Part shown: one piece after another, positions 1-6,147 of the stretch
How the letters are laid out: the number at the start of each line of letters is the position of its first letter
Numbering within the stretch: position 1 is the stretch's first letter
Assembly: GCA_035512595.1 (NCBI GenBank)
Contig: DATKDU010000104.1
Span: 1-13,047 of the forward strand
DNA from: DATKDU01 sp035512595
GTDB taxonomy: Bacteria; Planctomycetota; Planctomycetia; Pirellulales; Pirellulaceae
Reading direction: 5' to 3'
DNA: 13,047 nt
The notes under the pieces: model-generated
What the model was told of the DNA's origin: nothing
Database searches by the model: none
What the model saw: the letters and a program-made list of their open reading frames with translations, nothing else
Program-made: the position numbers and the translations under genes

Positions 1-1
1 G

Positions 2-76
2 CTTGTCGAGTTTGATTCGACGCGCTCCGAGAAGGGGCTGGTTGCCGAGCGCGTGCGGTCAGCCGGCCGAGCGTGA
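2..76 (+). CDS. C-terminal end of an unidentified upstream gene (partial)
   Basis: An open frame enters from the left edge and ends at TGA (74-76) after about 24 codons. It reads LVEFDSTRSEKGLVAERV and then a short basic tail. The composition looks protein-like (charged, amphipathic), and the stop overlaps a GTG start of the next ORF in the arrangement GTGA, typical of coupled genes. Too little is present to name a family. It could also be chance open frame, because 25 codons in GC-rich DNA is weak evidence. Confidence 0.35.
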   Translation, partial: LVEFDSTRSEKGLVAERVRSAGRA

Positions 77-321
77 GACGCATGTACCAACTCACCGGCC
101 GCCATCCATCGGGCACCATCCTGGCGCGGGACCAGACCGACCTCCGCTGGAAAGCAAAACAGATTGCCGCGGAGTGGCGGGCGTCGGGATTGCAAGTCGA
201 GATTGTTGAGACTGCCGCGGCGATGGATCCAAAATCGGCAGGTATCAGAACACCTGCGGGACCACGATCGTCGATCCTGGGGCATTCTGGTGCGTCCCTT
301 TCGGCGTCTAGCGGCGGCTGA
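73..321 (+). CDS. Small hypothetical protein, translationally coupled to the upstream gene
   Basis: An 82-codon ORF that can start at GTG 73, overlapping the preceding TGA, or at ATG 82 (79 aa). I do not recognise the product. The first 45 residues are protein-like: YQLTGRHPSGTILARD, then a helix-like stretch rich in K, R, W and A, ending in VEIVET. After about residue 50 the sequence becomes Ser/Gly/Pro-rich and low in order (for example SGASLSASSGG), which suggests that the real gene is shorter, has a frameshift near 220-240, or has decayed. No strong Shine-Dalgarno site is visible. There is no signal peptide or membrane segment. It could be an unexpressed remnant. Confidence 0.35.
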   Translation: MRRMYQLTGRHPSGTILARDQTDLRWKAKQIAAEWRASGLQVEIVETAAAMDPKSAGIRTPAGPRSSILGHSGASLSASSGG

Positions 322-386
322 GCGGCGGATTCTCAATAGGGCGCTCCTGTTGCATCCGGCTCACTATCTCGCCGCTTGGGTCTGGG

Positions 387-680
387 TCAGTGAATAGGCT
401 TCGGATGTGATCCAACGTACTTCACGCGCACAATCACTTCGCCTTCGCTCAGTGCGCTTTCAATGACTTCGTAGAAATGCGCGCCGGCTCCGACATCTTC
501 TACCTGTTCGCTCAAGTCGTCGCGGGCAAGCGATGCCAACCAAAAGGTCTGACCTACCTGTCCGTCGTTAGTCATCCGATACCAAGAACGGATTCGACCG
601 CGTGTAGCATCGGTTGCCTTGTCGTCGGCCAGATGAGTGCCGTCGAAAGGTCCGCCCACAAAATCAAATGCAATCACCAT
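387..680 (-). CDS. Small hypothetical protein with an FVGGPFDG start
   Basis: 97 aa if translated from ATG 680. The frame stays open for another 35 codons upstream (to 785), but that extension looks unlike the rest, and a GGTGGA purine stretch just upstream of ATG 680 favours the short form. The N-terminus MVIAFDFVGGPFDGTHL resembles the 'GGPFDG' opening of many small uncharacterised bacterial and phage proteins; that is a resemblance, not a function. The rest alternates polar strands and short helices (SWYRMTNDG, HFYEVIESALSEGEVIVRVKYVG), suggesting a small soluble beta-rich fold. There is no signal peptide, membrane span or catalytic motif. It is isolated: nothing nearby shares its strand until RNase D. 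Function unknown. Confidence 0.55.
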   Translation of the reverse strand: MVIAFDFVGGPFDGTHLADDKATDATRGRIRSWYRMTNDGQVGQTFWLASLARDDLSEQVEDVGAGAHFYEVIESALSEGEVIVRVKYVGSHPKPIH

Positions 681-848
681 GAGGTCCACCGCCGTAGTCG
701 GCACTCTACCGTTTTGCGCAGCCACTATGCTCCAGAATACCGCAATTCGTCGGTATTTTCTGCCGCTGGTTGCTATCGCTTGCAAACGCGGTCAAAACGG
801 TTAAAATCAGCAGATTCGTCGGGGAAAACGCTGAATTTGTGATTCGGC

Positions 849-898
849 CGGTTGCCCTACGGAACCGAAGGTTGCAGGTTCGAATCCTGCTGGGTGTA
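849..898 (+). pseudogene. tRNA 3'-half remnant, best fit tRNA-Arg(ACG)
   Basis: A canonical T arm is present: stem GCAGG (874-878), loop TTCGAAT (879-885), stem CCTGC (886-890). It is followed by a 7-nt acceptor strand TGGGTGT (891-897), discriminator A (898) and a T run (900-904). Going upstream, the spacing fits a class I tRNA: variable loop 869-873, 3' anticodon strand 864-868 and a loop CTACGGA (857-863) with anticodon ACG and the usual T33. The similarity breaks there. The 5' anticodon strand does not pair properly; a different 5-bp pairing, CGGTT/AACCG, would give a 9-nt loop. There is no D arm and no upstream ACACCCA-like acceptor strand. CCA is not encoded. Read as a truncated tRNA, such as an integration-site remnant, rather than a working gene. 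Confidence 0.55.
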
Positions 899-921
899 CT
901 TTTTCCAGGTACTTTTTCCAG
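896..921. repeat. Perfect 13-bp tandem duplication
   Basis: GTACTTTTTCCAG occurs twice head to tail (896-908 and 909-921), starting within the acceptor end of the tRNA remnant. The duplication includes the T run that would follow a tRNA. It may be replication slippage or a short target-site duplication. Confidence 0.8.
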
Positions 922-1033
922 GTCTTACGGCTGCCAAGATTGCCGGGACCTCCACAAGTGCATCGCCCAAGGCATTAGCTGCCATAATAGATCCGATCGG
1001 TGCCCCGCACCTTCCCGACTTACCGGTTACGCA

Positions 1034-2224
1034 CTACTTATTTTGCCTCCCCTCAAACGCCAGCGGCTCGTCCGCCAGGGGATTGGTGATGCGGATGGAG
1101 AGGTCGCCGGACAGCAGGTGGTCGATCACCTGGCCGACCACTTCCGCCCGCCAGCCGCGGGCCAGGATTGGCACTTCGCCGTCGTCGAAGCTGCCGAGGT
1201 TGAGGCGATAGGCGATCAGGTCCCGCACGTCCTGCGCGGTGCCGGCCAGGCTGGCGGCGACGTTAGCAGTGCGGCAGATGCTCCCCAGTGCCGTGCTGAG
1301 AAACTGCCCCAGCAGGTTGAGCTGCGGCCGGGTGACGCGCTTTTCCAGGTGCGGCAGTTTGGAATCCGGCAGGGCCATCGCTTTTTCAATCTGCTCGCCG
1401 ATGGCAGGCAGATGCTTTTGCACGTTCCCCCATTCCATCCCGCGGACGACGCGAATCCGCTTCATGTCGGCCGTCTGCCGCTTGGCGAGCTCCAAGAGAA
1501 GATCGTCCCGCAGGACGCGGCGGGCGGGCATGTCGCGGCGCTGGGCCTCGGCATCGCGCCAAGTCCACAGCTCGCGAACGACGGCCAGCGAGCGGCGGGA
1601 CATGCCCGCCAGGCCGCCGATCCGCCGCCAGCGTTCACCCCGCTCCGACTCCTCGATCTCGGTTTGCCAATCGAGCAGCTCCGCCTCGAGCCAGGTGAGC
1701 CGGCCCAGCTTGTCGAGCTGCTCGTAGAGTTTCCAGCGGATCGTCTCCAGGTCGTGTACGTCTTGCAGGGCGTATTCGAGCTGCCGCTGCGAGAGAGGCC
1801 GCCGCCGCCAATCGGTCCGCGTCTCCCCTTTGGCCAGTGTCTTATTGAGGAGCTTGTAGGCCAGCGTCCCGTACGATGCCGGATATTCCAGCCCCACCAG
1901 CCCGGCGGCAATCTGGATGTCGAACCAGCTTGTCGGCCGCCGCCCCGTCTCGCGGAGGCAGAAGCGAAATTCTTCGCGGCCGGAGTGGACGAGCGTCTCG
2001 CGAGGCCCGCTGGTGAGCAGTTCCCAAAACGGCAACAGATCCTTGACGGCAAATGGGTCGATGATCGCCAGCTTGCCGCGGACGGCGACCTGGATCAGGC
2101 ACAATTCCGGCTGGTAGGTGTCTTCGGAGACGAATTCCGTGTCGAATGCGACGATGTCGGCTTCGGCGACGATCCCGCAAAAATCGCGAAGCTGCTCATC
2201 GGTGGTGATGTGGTCGTATTGCAC
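1034..2224 (-). CDS. rnd: Ribonuclease D (3'-5' exoribonuclease with HRDC domains)
   Basis: A DEDDy-family 3'-5' exoribonuclease that trims 3' ends of tRNA precursors and other structured RNAs in the cytoplasm. 396 aa from GTG 2224, close to the family's usual size. Exonuclease domain about residues 1-165: Exo I FDTEF (D28, E30), Exo II LVHSGREEF (81-86 region) and Exo III YALQD (Y151, D155). An HRDC-type helical domain follows at about 200-270, and a second HRDC-like region at about 295-370. In Exo II the position usually held by Asp is Glu (E85), a conservative change worth noting. The frame stays open to a TTG at 2344, but that extension is encoded by an inverted repeat (YAPLVGPAWRVG) and matches no RNase D sequence, so GTG 2224, just before QYDHITTDEQL, is preferred. 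No clear Shine-Dalgarno site. It lies downstream of the BtpA-like gene on the same strand and may be co-transcribed through the repeat. Confidence 0.92.
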   Translation of the reverse strand: MQYDHITTDEQLRDFCGIVAEADIVAFDTEFVSEDTYQPELCLIQVAVRGKLAIIDPFAVKDLLPFWELLTSGPRETLVHSGREEFRFCLRETGRRPTSWFDIQIAAGLVGLEYPASYGTLAYKLLNKTLAKGETRTDWRRRPLSQRQLEYALQDVHDLETIRWKLYEQLDKLGRLTWLEAELLDWQTEIEESERGERWRRIGGLAGMSRRSLAVVRELWTWRDAEAQRRDMPARRVLRDDLLLELAKRQTADMKRIRVVRGMEWGNVQKHLPAIGEQIEKAMALPDSKLPHLEKRVTRPQLNLLGQFLSTALGSICRTANVAASLAGTAQDVRDLIAYRLNLGSFDDGEVPILARGWRAEVVGQVIDHLLSGDLSIRITNPLADEPLAFEGRQNK

Positions 2225-2230
2225 AAGCTG

Positions 2231-2308
2231 GTAGGTCCTGCCTGCCGGGCGGGATCTTTGGGCACGGTTGTCGCAATGTCCAGGTCCCACCCGCCAGGCG
2301 GGACCTAC
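2231..2308. repeat. REPIN-like element: two facing GTAG-hairpins
   Basis: GTAG (2231-2234) starts a 9-bp hairpin (GGTCCTGCC paired with GGGCGGGATC, using two G-T pairs). The mirror-image copy ends in CTAC (2305-2308), with its own 9-bp hairpin (GGTCCCGCC with GGGTGGGACC when read on the minus strand). The two arms are near-identical inverted copies separated by about 25 bp. The compensating G-T pairs keep each hairpin intact despite sequence differences. It fills most of the gap between the BtpA-like stop and the RNase D start, and read-through creates the false N-terminal extension of RNase D. Confidence 0.8.
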
Positions 2309-2336
2309 TAGGGGAGCATATCGGACGAGGCGAAAA

Positions 2337-3134
2337 TCACGCAAGGCGGGCCAGCAGCTCTTTCACCCGCAACGGGTCCACGTGCTGCCGCACGTCCCCG
2401 TTCGCTTTGAGCGACGAGCCTACGATCAGGCCGTCGGCCTGGCTCGCATATTCGCCGATGTTGGCGGCAGAAATGCCGCTGCCGACGAAGACCGGGCGGC
2501 CGGCGGCGGCTGCCTTGACCGCTTTCAAGTCATCGAGGCTCGTCTTCCGGCCAGTGCCGCTGCCGGAGACGATCAGGCCGTCGGCGCCGGCGCGATGGAC
2601 CAGATCGGCCGTTTCGTCCGCTAGCGGCCGCGGGGCCAGCGAGGCGGAATGTTTGACATCGACGTCGGCCAGGACCCGGATTGGCTGGGCGTTTAGTTGC
2701 TTTCGCAGGCGAAGTAATTCGTGTGCCGGCCCCTGTATGATCCCCTGATCGGTCAACCGCGCGCCAGACAAGATGTTGACGCGGATGAATTGCGCGTCGG
2801 CGGCGGCCGCGATGGACAAGGCAGCCAGTGCGTCGTTGCGCAGCACGTTGATCCCCAGCGGCAGGGAAAACCGCTTTCGCACTTCAACCGCAAGCCGCGT
2901 GAGCTGAGCAGTCGTCGCCGGCGGGACTGCTCCAGGGTAGAACGGCGCGTCGCCAAAATTCTCGATCAACAGCCCATCGACTCCGCCGCCCGCTAACGAT
3001 TCGGCATCCCTCAAGATAAAGGAGACGATCTCCGGCATTGGCAGCTCGCCGGCCGGCGACCCCGGCAGCGGCGGCGCGTGAAGCATGCCGATGACGGCAG
3101 GACGGCCCTTCAAGGAGGGAAACAACGTGAGCAT
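2337..3134 (-). CDS. BtpA-family TIM-barrel protein
   Basis: 265 aa from ATG 3134. It matches the BtpA/SgcQ family (Pfam BtpA), predicted (beta/alpha)8-barrel proteins. The cyanobacterial founder is needed for photosystem I biogenesis, but most members are in non-photosynthetic bacteria and have no settled substrate. Visible family blocks: GMLHAPPLPGSP (16-27), GLLIENFGDAPF (54-65), GINVLRND (94-101), FIRVN (116-120), VLADVDVKHS (154-163), a phosphate-binding-like VSGSGTG (189-195), VFVGSGI (215-221) and GLIVGSSLK (235-243). There is no signal peptide, so it is cytoplasmic. A longer frame to 3203 exists, but its first residues (MPLCLCAKD) come from the intergenic repeat, so ATG 3134 is chosen; its Shine-Dalgarno is weak. 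RNase D follows 112 bp downstream on the same strand. The enzymatic role is unknown; a sugar or nucleotide-phosphate substrate is a guess from the barrel motifs. Confidence 0.9.
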   Translation of the reverse strand: MLTLFPSLKGRPAVIGMLHAPPLPGSPAGELPMPEIVSFILRDAESLAGGGVDGLLIENFGDAPFYPGAVPPATTAQLTRLAVEVRKRFSLPLGINVLRNDALAALSIAAAADAQFIRVNILSGARLTDQGIIQGPAHELLRLRKQLNAQPIRVLADVDVKHSASLAPRPLADETADLVHRAGADGLIVSGSGTGRKTSLDDLKAVKAAAAGRPVFVGSGISAANIGEYASQADGLIVGSSLKANGDVRQHVDPLRVKELLARLA

Positions 3135-3182
3135 GAGTTCTCGTCGTCCAATCTTCGCGCGATGGCAGGCCGCGTTGTCTTT

Positions 3183-3271
3183 GGCACAGAGGCACAAAGG
3201 CACGAAGGCACAGAGCAGAATAAAAACAACGTTCGACGGCTCTGTGCCTCGGCGTCTCTGTGCCTCTGTGC
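3183..3271. repeat. Inverted repeat of GGCACAGA-type units
   Basis: The left arm (3183-3215) is built from short tandem units GGCACAGA, GGCACAAA, GGCACGAA, GGCACAGA. The right arm (3240-3271) is its imperfect inverted copy (CTCTGTGCCTC ... CTGTGCCTCTGTGC), separated by 24 bp. RNA from either strand could fold into a long hairpin. It lies in the gap between the divergent BtpA-like and methyltransferase genes and creates false N-terminal extensions for both. From memory, this type of repeat is common in planctomycete genomes. Confidence 0.8.
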
Positions 3272-3335
3272 AAGAACGGAGTGGTCTATCCTACAATTCG
3301 ACCCCCGCACACCGCGAGTTGCTACATTATGCCCC

Positions 3336-4133
3336 ATGCCTCGCATCCCCGTCGATGATGCGGCCGACCCGCGGCTGGCCGCCTATCAGCAACTCAACCA
3401 GCAGAATCCTTCGCGCTGGGCCGGGCACTTCATTGCCGAGGGAGACAAGGTCGCAAAGCGGCTGGTCGCCAGCCGCTACCCGGTCGAAAGCTTGCTCTTG
3501 CTACCGGAGTATGCCGAGCGGTTTGAGGCGCTCGTCCCTGCCGGCACGCCGCTGTATGTCGGCAGCCGGCAGCTCTTGGAAGCGACGATCGGCTTCAATT
3601 TTCATCGCGGTGTGCTGGCCTGTGGCAGGCGACTTGCTCCCCTGACGCTTGACGAAGCCCTGTCGGCGACTGCGACAAGAGCGACCATTGTCGCCTGTCC
3701 CGATCTCAAAGACCCCACCAACCTTGGCAGCATCCTGCGGACTAGTGCGGCACTCGGCGTGAATGCCATCGTGCTGGGGCCGCAGTGTGCCGACTATCTT
3801 TCGCGGCGGGTCGTGCGGGTGTCGATGGCGGCGGCATTGCAATTGCCGATCGTGGTTGCGGCCGATATCCGCGGAATTTTGCAGCGGCTGAAGCAGGATC
3901 ACGGCTTCGAGCTGGTCGCCACGGTCGTCGATTCGAGTGCCGAGCCCCTGGCCAAAGCGCAGCGGGCGGAGAAGATGGCTCTCGTTCTGGGGGGCGAGGC
4001 GCACGGCCTGCCGCCGGAGCTGGTCGCCCTGTGCAACCGCCGCGTCACAATTCCCATGCAGCTCGGCATCGACTCGCTCAACGTGTCGGTGGCCGCGGCG
4101 GTGTTCTTGTTTCACTTCTGCCACCAACCGTAA
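3336..4133 (+). CDS. SpoU/TrmH-family RNA 2'-O-methyltransferase
   Basis: 265 aa. Transfers methyl from S-adenosylmethionine to a ribose 2'-OH in rRNA or tRNA; the exact nucleotide cannot be told from sequence. An N-terminal substrate-binding domain (about 20-100, including FIAEGDKVAKRL) precedes the knotted SPOUT domain (about 115-260). All three SpoU motifs are visible: motif 1 DPTNLGSILRT (126-136, with N129 and catalytic R135), motif 2 LVLGGEAHGL (216-225) and motif 3 IPMQLGIDSLNVSVAAAV (239-256). ATG 3336 is chosen because the open frame upstream is repeat-derived; a TACAAT hexamer at 3292-3297 may be its -10 box. The TAA stop (4131-4133) lies inside the first arm of a perfect inverted repeat. 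The M24 peptidase starts 66 bp downstream on the same strand. Confidence 0.93.
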   Translation: MPRIPVDDAADPRLAAYQQLNQQNPSRWAGHFIAEGDKVAKRLVASRYPVESLLLLPEYAERFEALVPAGTPLYVGSRQLLEATIGFNFHRGVLACGRRLAPLTLDEALSATATRATIVACPDLKDPTNLGSILRTSAALGVNAIVLGPQCADYLSRRVVRVSMAAALQLPIVVAADIRGILQRLKQDHGFELVATVVDSSAEPLAKAQRAEKMALVLGGEAHGLPPELVALCNRRVTIPMQLGIDSLNVSVAAAVFLFHFCHQP

Positions 4134-4184
4134 CCCGAAGCGTCAGCGAGGGACGAGTTTTCCCTCGCTGACGCTTCGGGTTAC
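4130..4184. repeat. Perfect 24-bp inverted repeat (VTRSVSEG type), possible terminator
   Basis: Arms 4130-4153 and 4161-4184 are exact reverse complements, separated by the 7-nt spacer CGAGTTT. Key bases: GTAACCCGAAGCG at the left end and CGCTTCGGGTTAC at the right. The first arm supplies the TAA stop of the methyltransferase gene, and the element fills nearly the whole 66-bp gap before the peptidase gene. Transcribed, it would form a very stable stem-loop that could end or attenuate transcription or protect the 3' end; there is no T run after it, so classic intrinsic termination is uncertain. Translation of this repeat gives peptides like VTRSVSEG and NPKRQRGT, which I recall as frequent in planctomycete gene calls. 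Confidence 0.9.
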
Positions 4185-4199
4185 TGCAAGGTATCGAAC

Positions 4200-5384
4200 A
4201 TGACTTTTGATCTGACTGCCGTTCAGCAAGCAATCCGCGACTTCGGTTTCGACGGCTGGCTCTTGTACGATTTCCGCGGCAGCAACGTCTTGGCCCGCCG
4301 TGTGCTCGGCTTCGACGACAGCCAGCACAGCTCGCGGCGGTGGTTCTACTTCATTCCGGCCAGCGGCACGCCAATCAAGCTCGTCCACCGGATCGAATCT
4401 GGGGCGCTCGACCATTTGCCGGGCGAGAAGCGGGTTTATCTTCGCTGGCAGGAACTAGAACAGGGAATCCAGTCACTGCTGATTGGGACGAAGCGGATCG
4501 CGATGGAATACTCGCCCCGCACAAGCAACCCTTACGTCTCGCGCGTCGATGCAGGGGTCGTGGAACTCGTCCGCAGCTTCGGCTGTGAGGTCGCATCAAG
4601 CGGCGATTTGATCCAGCAGTTCGAAGCCACCTGGGACGACGAGCAGTGGCAACTGCACCTGGCGGCGGCCCGCGTGACCGATGCGGCATTCGGCGTCGCC
4701 TGGAAGTTGATTGCCGAGCGGACGCGCGGGGGCGGCTCGGTGCTGGAAACCGAAGTCCAGCGGGCGATTCTCGATCACTTCGCCGCCCACAACGTCACCA
4801 CCTACAGCCCGCCCATCGTTGCCGCCAATGCCCATAGCGGCGATCCGCATTTTGAAACGTCACAGGAAAGCGACACGCCGATCCGCCAAGGGGATTTCGT
4901 CCTCATCGATTTATGGGGAAAGCTCGACAAGCCGCGGGCGGTCTACAGCGACCTGACCCGCGTCGGCTTCGTCGGCCGCGAAGTGCCCGAGAAGTATGAG
5001 AAGATTTTTCAGATCGTCGCTGCCGCCCGCGATGCAGCCATCGCCCTCGTGCAAGAGCGCTTCTCCGAAGGAAAGCAGCTCCGCGGCTGGGAAGTCGATC
5101 AGGCCGCCCGCGACGTGATCGAGAAAGCCGGCTACGGCGACTATTTCATCCACCGCACGGGCCACAGCATCGGCCAGGAGACCCACGGCAACGGCGCCAA
5201 CATGGACAACCTGGAAACCCACGAAGAGCGGCTCGTCATGCGCCGCACCTGCTTCTCCGTCGAGCCCGGCATCTATCTCCCCGAGTTCGGCGTCCGCAGC
5301 GAGGTGAACGTCTTCATCGACGCCGGCGGGCAGGTCCACGTCACCGGCGGGGAATTGCAGCGCAGCGTGCTGGCAATATTGTAG
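4200..5384 (+). CDS. M24-family metallopeptidase (Xaa-Pro aminopeptidase-like)
   Basis: 394 aa with a pita-bread fold. It probably removes N-terminal residues, often before proline, from peptides in the cytoplasm (no signal peptide is seen). A creatinase-like N-terminal domain (about 1-145) precedes the catalytic domain (about 150-390). All five dinuclear-metal ligands can be placed: D237 (LIDLWG), D251 (VYSDLTR), H322 (HRTGHSIG), E355 (SVEPGIYLP) and E368 (VRSEVNV). The extra active-site histidine region is NAHSGDPHF (210-218). Many family members have TG or GH in place of the tryptophan in DLWGK, so substrate choice may differ from PepP or PepQ. ATG 4200 directly follows the intergenic repeat; no clear Shine-Dalgarno is seen. 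The TAG stop (5382-5384) lies in the GTAG end of the next repeat, and the FHA gene converges from the other side. Confidence 0.93.
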   Translation: MTFDLTAVQQAIRDFGFDGWLLYDFRGSNVLARRVLGFDDSQHSSRRWFYFIPASGTPIKLVHRIESGALDHLPGEKRVYLRWQELEQGIQSLLIGTKRIAMEYSPRTSNPYVSRVDAGVVELVRSFGCEVASSGDLIQQFEATWDDEQWQLHLAAARVTDAAFGVAWKLIAERTRGGGSVLETEVQRAILDHFAAHNVTTYSPPIVAANAHSGDPHFETSQESDTPIRQGDFVLIDLWGKLDKPRAVYSDLTRVGFVGREVPEKYEKIFQIVAAARDAAIALVQERFSEGKQLRGWEVDQAARDVIEKAGYGDYFIHRTGHSIGQETHGNGANMDNLETHEERLVMRRTCFSVEPGIYLPEFGVRSEVNVFIDAGGQVHVTGGELQRSVLAIL

Positions 5385-5495
5385 CGCACTCGCTCCGCGA
5401 GTGCGCAGATGGACGTAGAGCCGTCGCGAAGCTTGGCCCTTAAGCTGTGCAAAGGCACCACGCGGAATTGTCCACTCGCGGAGCGAGTGGACTAC
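5381..5495. repeat. REPIN-like element whose ends supply both flanking stop codons
   Basis: GTAG (5381-5384) is followed by a 10-bp, 3-nt-loop hairpin GCGCACTCGC-TCC-GCGAGTGCGC (5384-5406). The mirror copy has hairpin TCCACTCGC-GGA-GCGAGTGGA (5471-5491) and ends in CTAC (5492-5495). The 17-bp core CACTCGCTCCGCGAGTG is identical in the two copies in opposite orientation. The TAG in the left end stops the M24 peptidase; the CTA in the right end is the TAG stop of the minus-strand FHA gene. The element exactly fills the gap between these convergent genes and could act as a bidirectional terminator. Confidence 0.88.
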
Positions 5496-5827
5496 ATCAC
5501 CGCCGCGAACTCCGCCGAATCATGCACGTTCGGCGGCGCGACGACGCTGACCTGAAACGGCGTCAACCCAAGTTGCAGCGTGTCGCCATCCGCCAGCGGC
5601 GACTCGCTGATCGGCTGGCCGTTGACCATCGTGCCGTGCCGCGACGATAGGTCGCGGACAACAATCGAGCCGGCTTCGTACACCAGCTCGCAATGTCGCC
5701 GGCTGATCCAGCGGTCGTCGATCCGCACGCCGGCATTGACGCCGCGGCCGATCTCGATCGGAAAGCGATCGATGGTCACTTCGCGCGGCGACGCCAGCGC
5801 ACTGGTGCAAAAGAGTTTGATCTTCAC
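5492..5827 (-). CDS. Stand-alone FHA-domain protein
   Basis: 111 aa, almost entirely one forkhead-associated domain, which binds phosphothreonine peptides; probably an adaptor for Ser/Thr kinase signalling, which is widespread in planctomycetes. Conserved FHA blocks are all visible: GR (27-28) after the strand FPIEI, ISRRH (41-45) and the loop SSRHGTMVNG (61-70), where the phosphopeptide-contacting S/R/N residues lie. No kinase or membrane segment is attached. The start is GTG 5827; no Shine-Dalgarno is seen, and a TTGACA box lies about 90 bp upstream. It diverges from ilvD and converges on the peptidase. The TAG stop belongs to the repeat end, leaving a short tail (VHDSAEFAAVM) after the domain. 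The partner protein is unknown. Confidence 0.9.
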   Translation of the reverse strand: MKIKLFCTSALASPREVTIDRFPIEIGRGVNAGVRIDDRWISRRHCELVYEAGSIVVRDLSSRHGTMVNGQPISESPLADGDTLQLGLTPFQVSVVAPPNVHDSAEFAAVM

Positions 5828-5890
5828 GGCGGAGAGGGAGGATGGCAGGCGGGTTTGCGCTTCCGGGCGGCCCGAGCGCGGCAGGTAACG

Positions 5891-5921
5891 ATTATGCTAC
5901 CCCTGCTGTGCCGGCTGTCAA
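5891..5921 (-). promoter_or_regulatory. Possible sigma70-type promoter for the FHA gene
   Basis: On the minus strand, TTGACA (5921-5916) is followed 19 nt later by CATAAT (5896-5891), about 64 bp upstream of the GTG start of the FHA gene. The -35 is perfect, but the spacer is longer than the usual 16-18, so TAGCAT with a 16-nt spacer is an alternative -10. Sequence resemblance only. Confidence 0.35.
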
Positions 5922-5978
5922 CGGGCAAAACTTCGTTTCTTCGGAAAACCGCATACATCGTCCAGGCCAGCAGAGATT

Positions 5979-6038
5979 GGAACACTAATCTCCGCTAATC
6001 CTCGCTAATTAGCGTTGATTAGCGGAGATTAGCGTTCC
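5979..6038. repeat. Inverted repeat (ATTAGCGGAGATTAG family), copy 1
   Basis: A left arm of 22 bp (5979-6000, GGAACACTAATCTCCGCTAATC broken as GGAACACTAATC plus TCCGCTAATC) and a right arm (6017-6038) are inverted copies with one mismatch. The 16-bp centre contains the palindrome GCTAATTAGC (6004-6013). It lies between the divergent FHA and ilvD genes, 110 bp before the ilvD start. A second, degraded copy lies just after ilvD. Apart from this and the candidate FHA promoter, the 320-bp gap 5828-6147 shows no gene; no leader peptide or attenuator for ilvD is evident. Confidence 0.88.
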
Positions 6039-6147
6039 TCCTCTCCCCTTTTTTTCTGGGGACTTCCGTCTCTGGCCCTAGCGAACCGCCGGGAATAGAC
6101 TGGCCTCTTACCCAGATTCTTCTCCCTTCGCCAATCTCAGCCCGCCC

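Larger units (their letters stand above)
681..1033. other. Non-coding gap with tRNA remnant and tandem duplication
   Basis: About 350 bp between two minus-strand genes. No protein-coding frame in it looks real. The only structure I can support is the tRNA 3'-half-like sequence at 849-898 and the 13-bp tandem repeat at 896-921. The rest (681-848 and 922-1033) shows no clear promoter, hairpin or repeat. Confidence 0.6.

Noticed and set aside
849..898. A complete, working tRNA gene
   Set aside because: No D arm, no 5' acceptor strand and no properly paired 5' anticodon strand could be found upstream.
770..2311. 513-codon plus-strand open frame
   Set aside because: It lies opposite RNase D, whose motifs are clear. 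The product is Pro/Arg/Gly-rich with no recognisable fold, as expected of the antisense frame of a GC-rich gene.
2225..2344. Longer RNase D start at TTG 2344, overlapping the BtpA-like stop
   Set aside because: The added 40 residues are translated from the inverted repeat and resemble no RNase D N-terminus; GTG 2224 lies directly before the conserved domain.
3183..3271. Possible CRISPR array (short tandem units)
   Set aside because: The units are 8 bp with no unique spacers, and the two halves are inverted; no cas gene is nearby.
3135..3335. Longer N-termini for the BtpA-like protein (from 3203) and for the methyltransferase (from 3078)
   Set aside because: Both extensions read through the GGCACAGA-type repeat and give typical repeat peptides; the internal ATGs fit the families.
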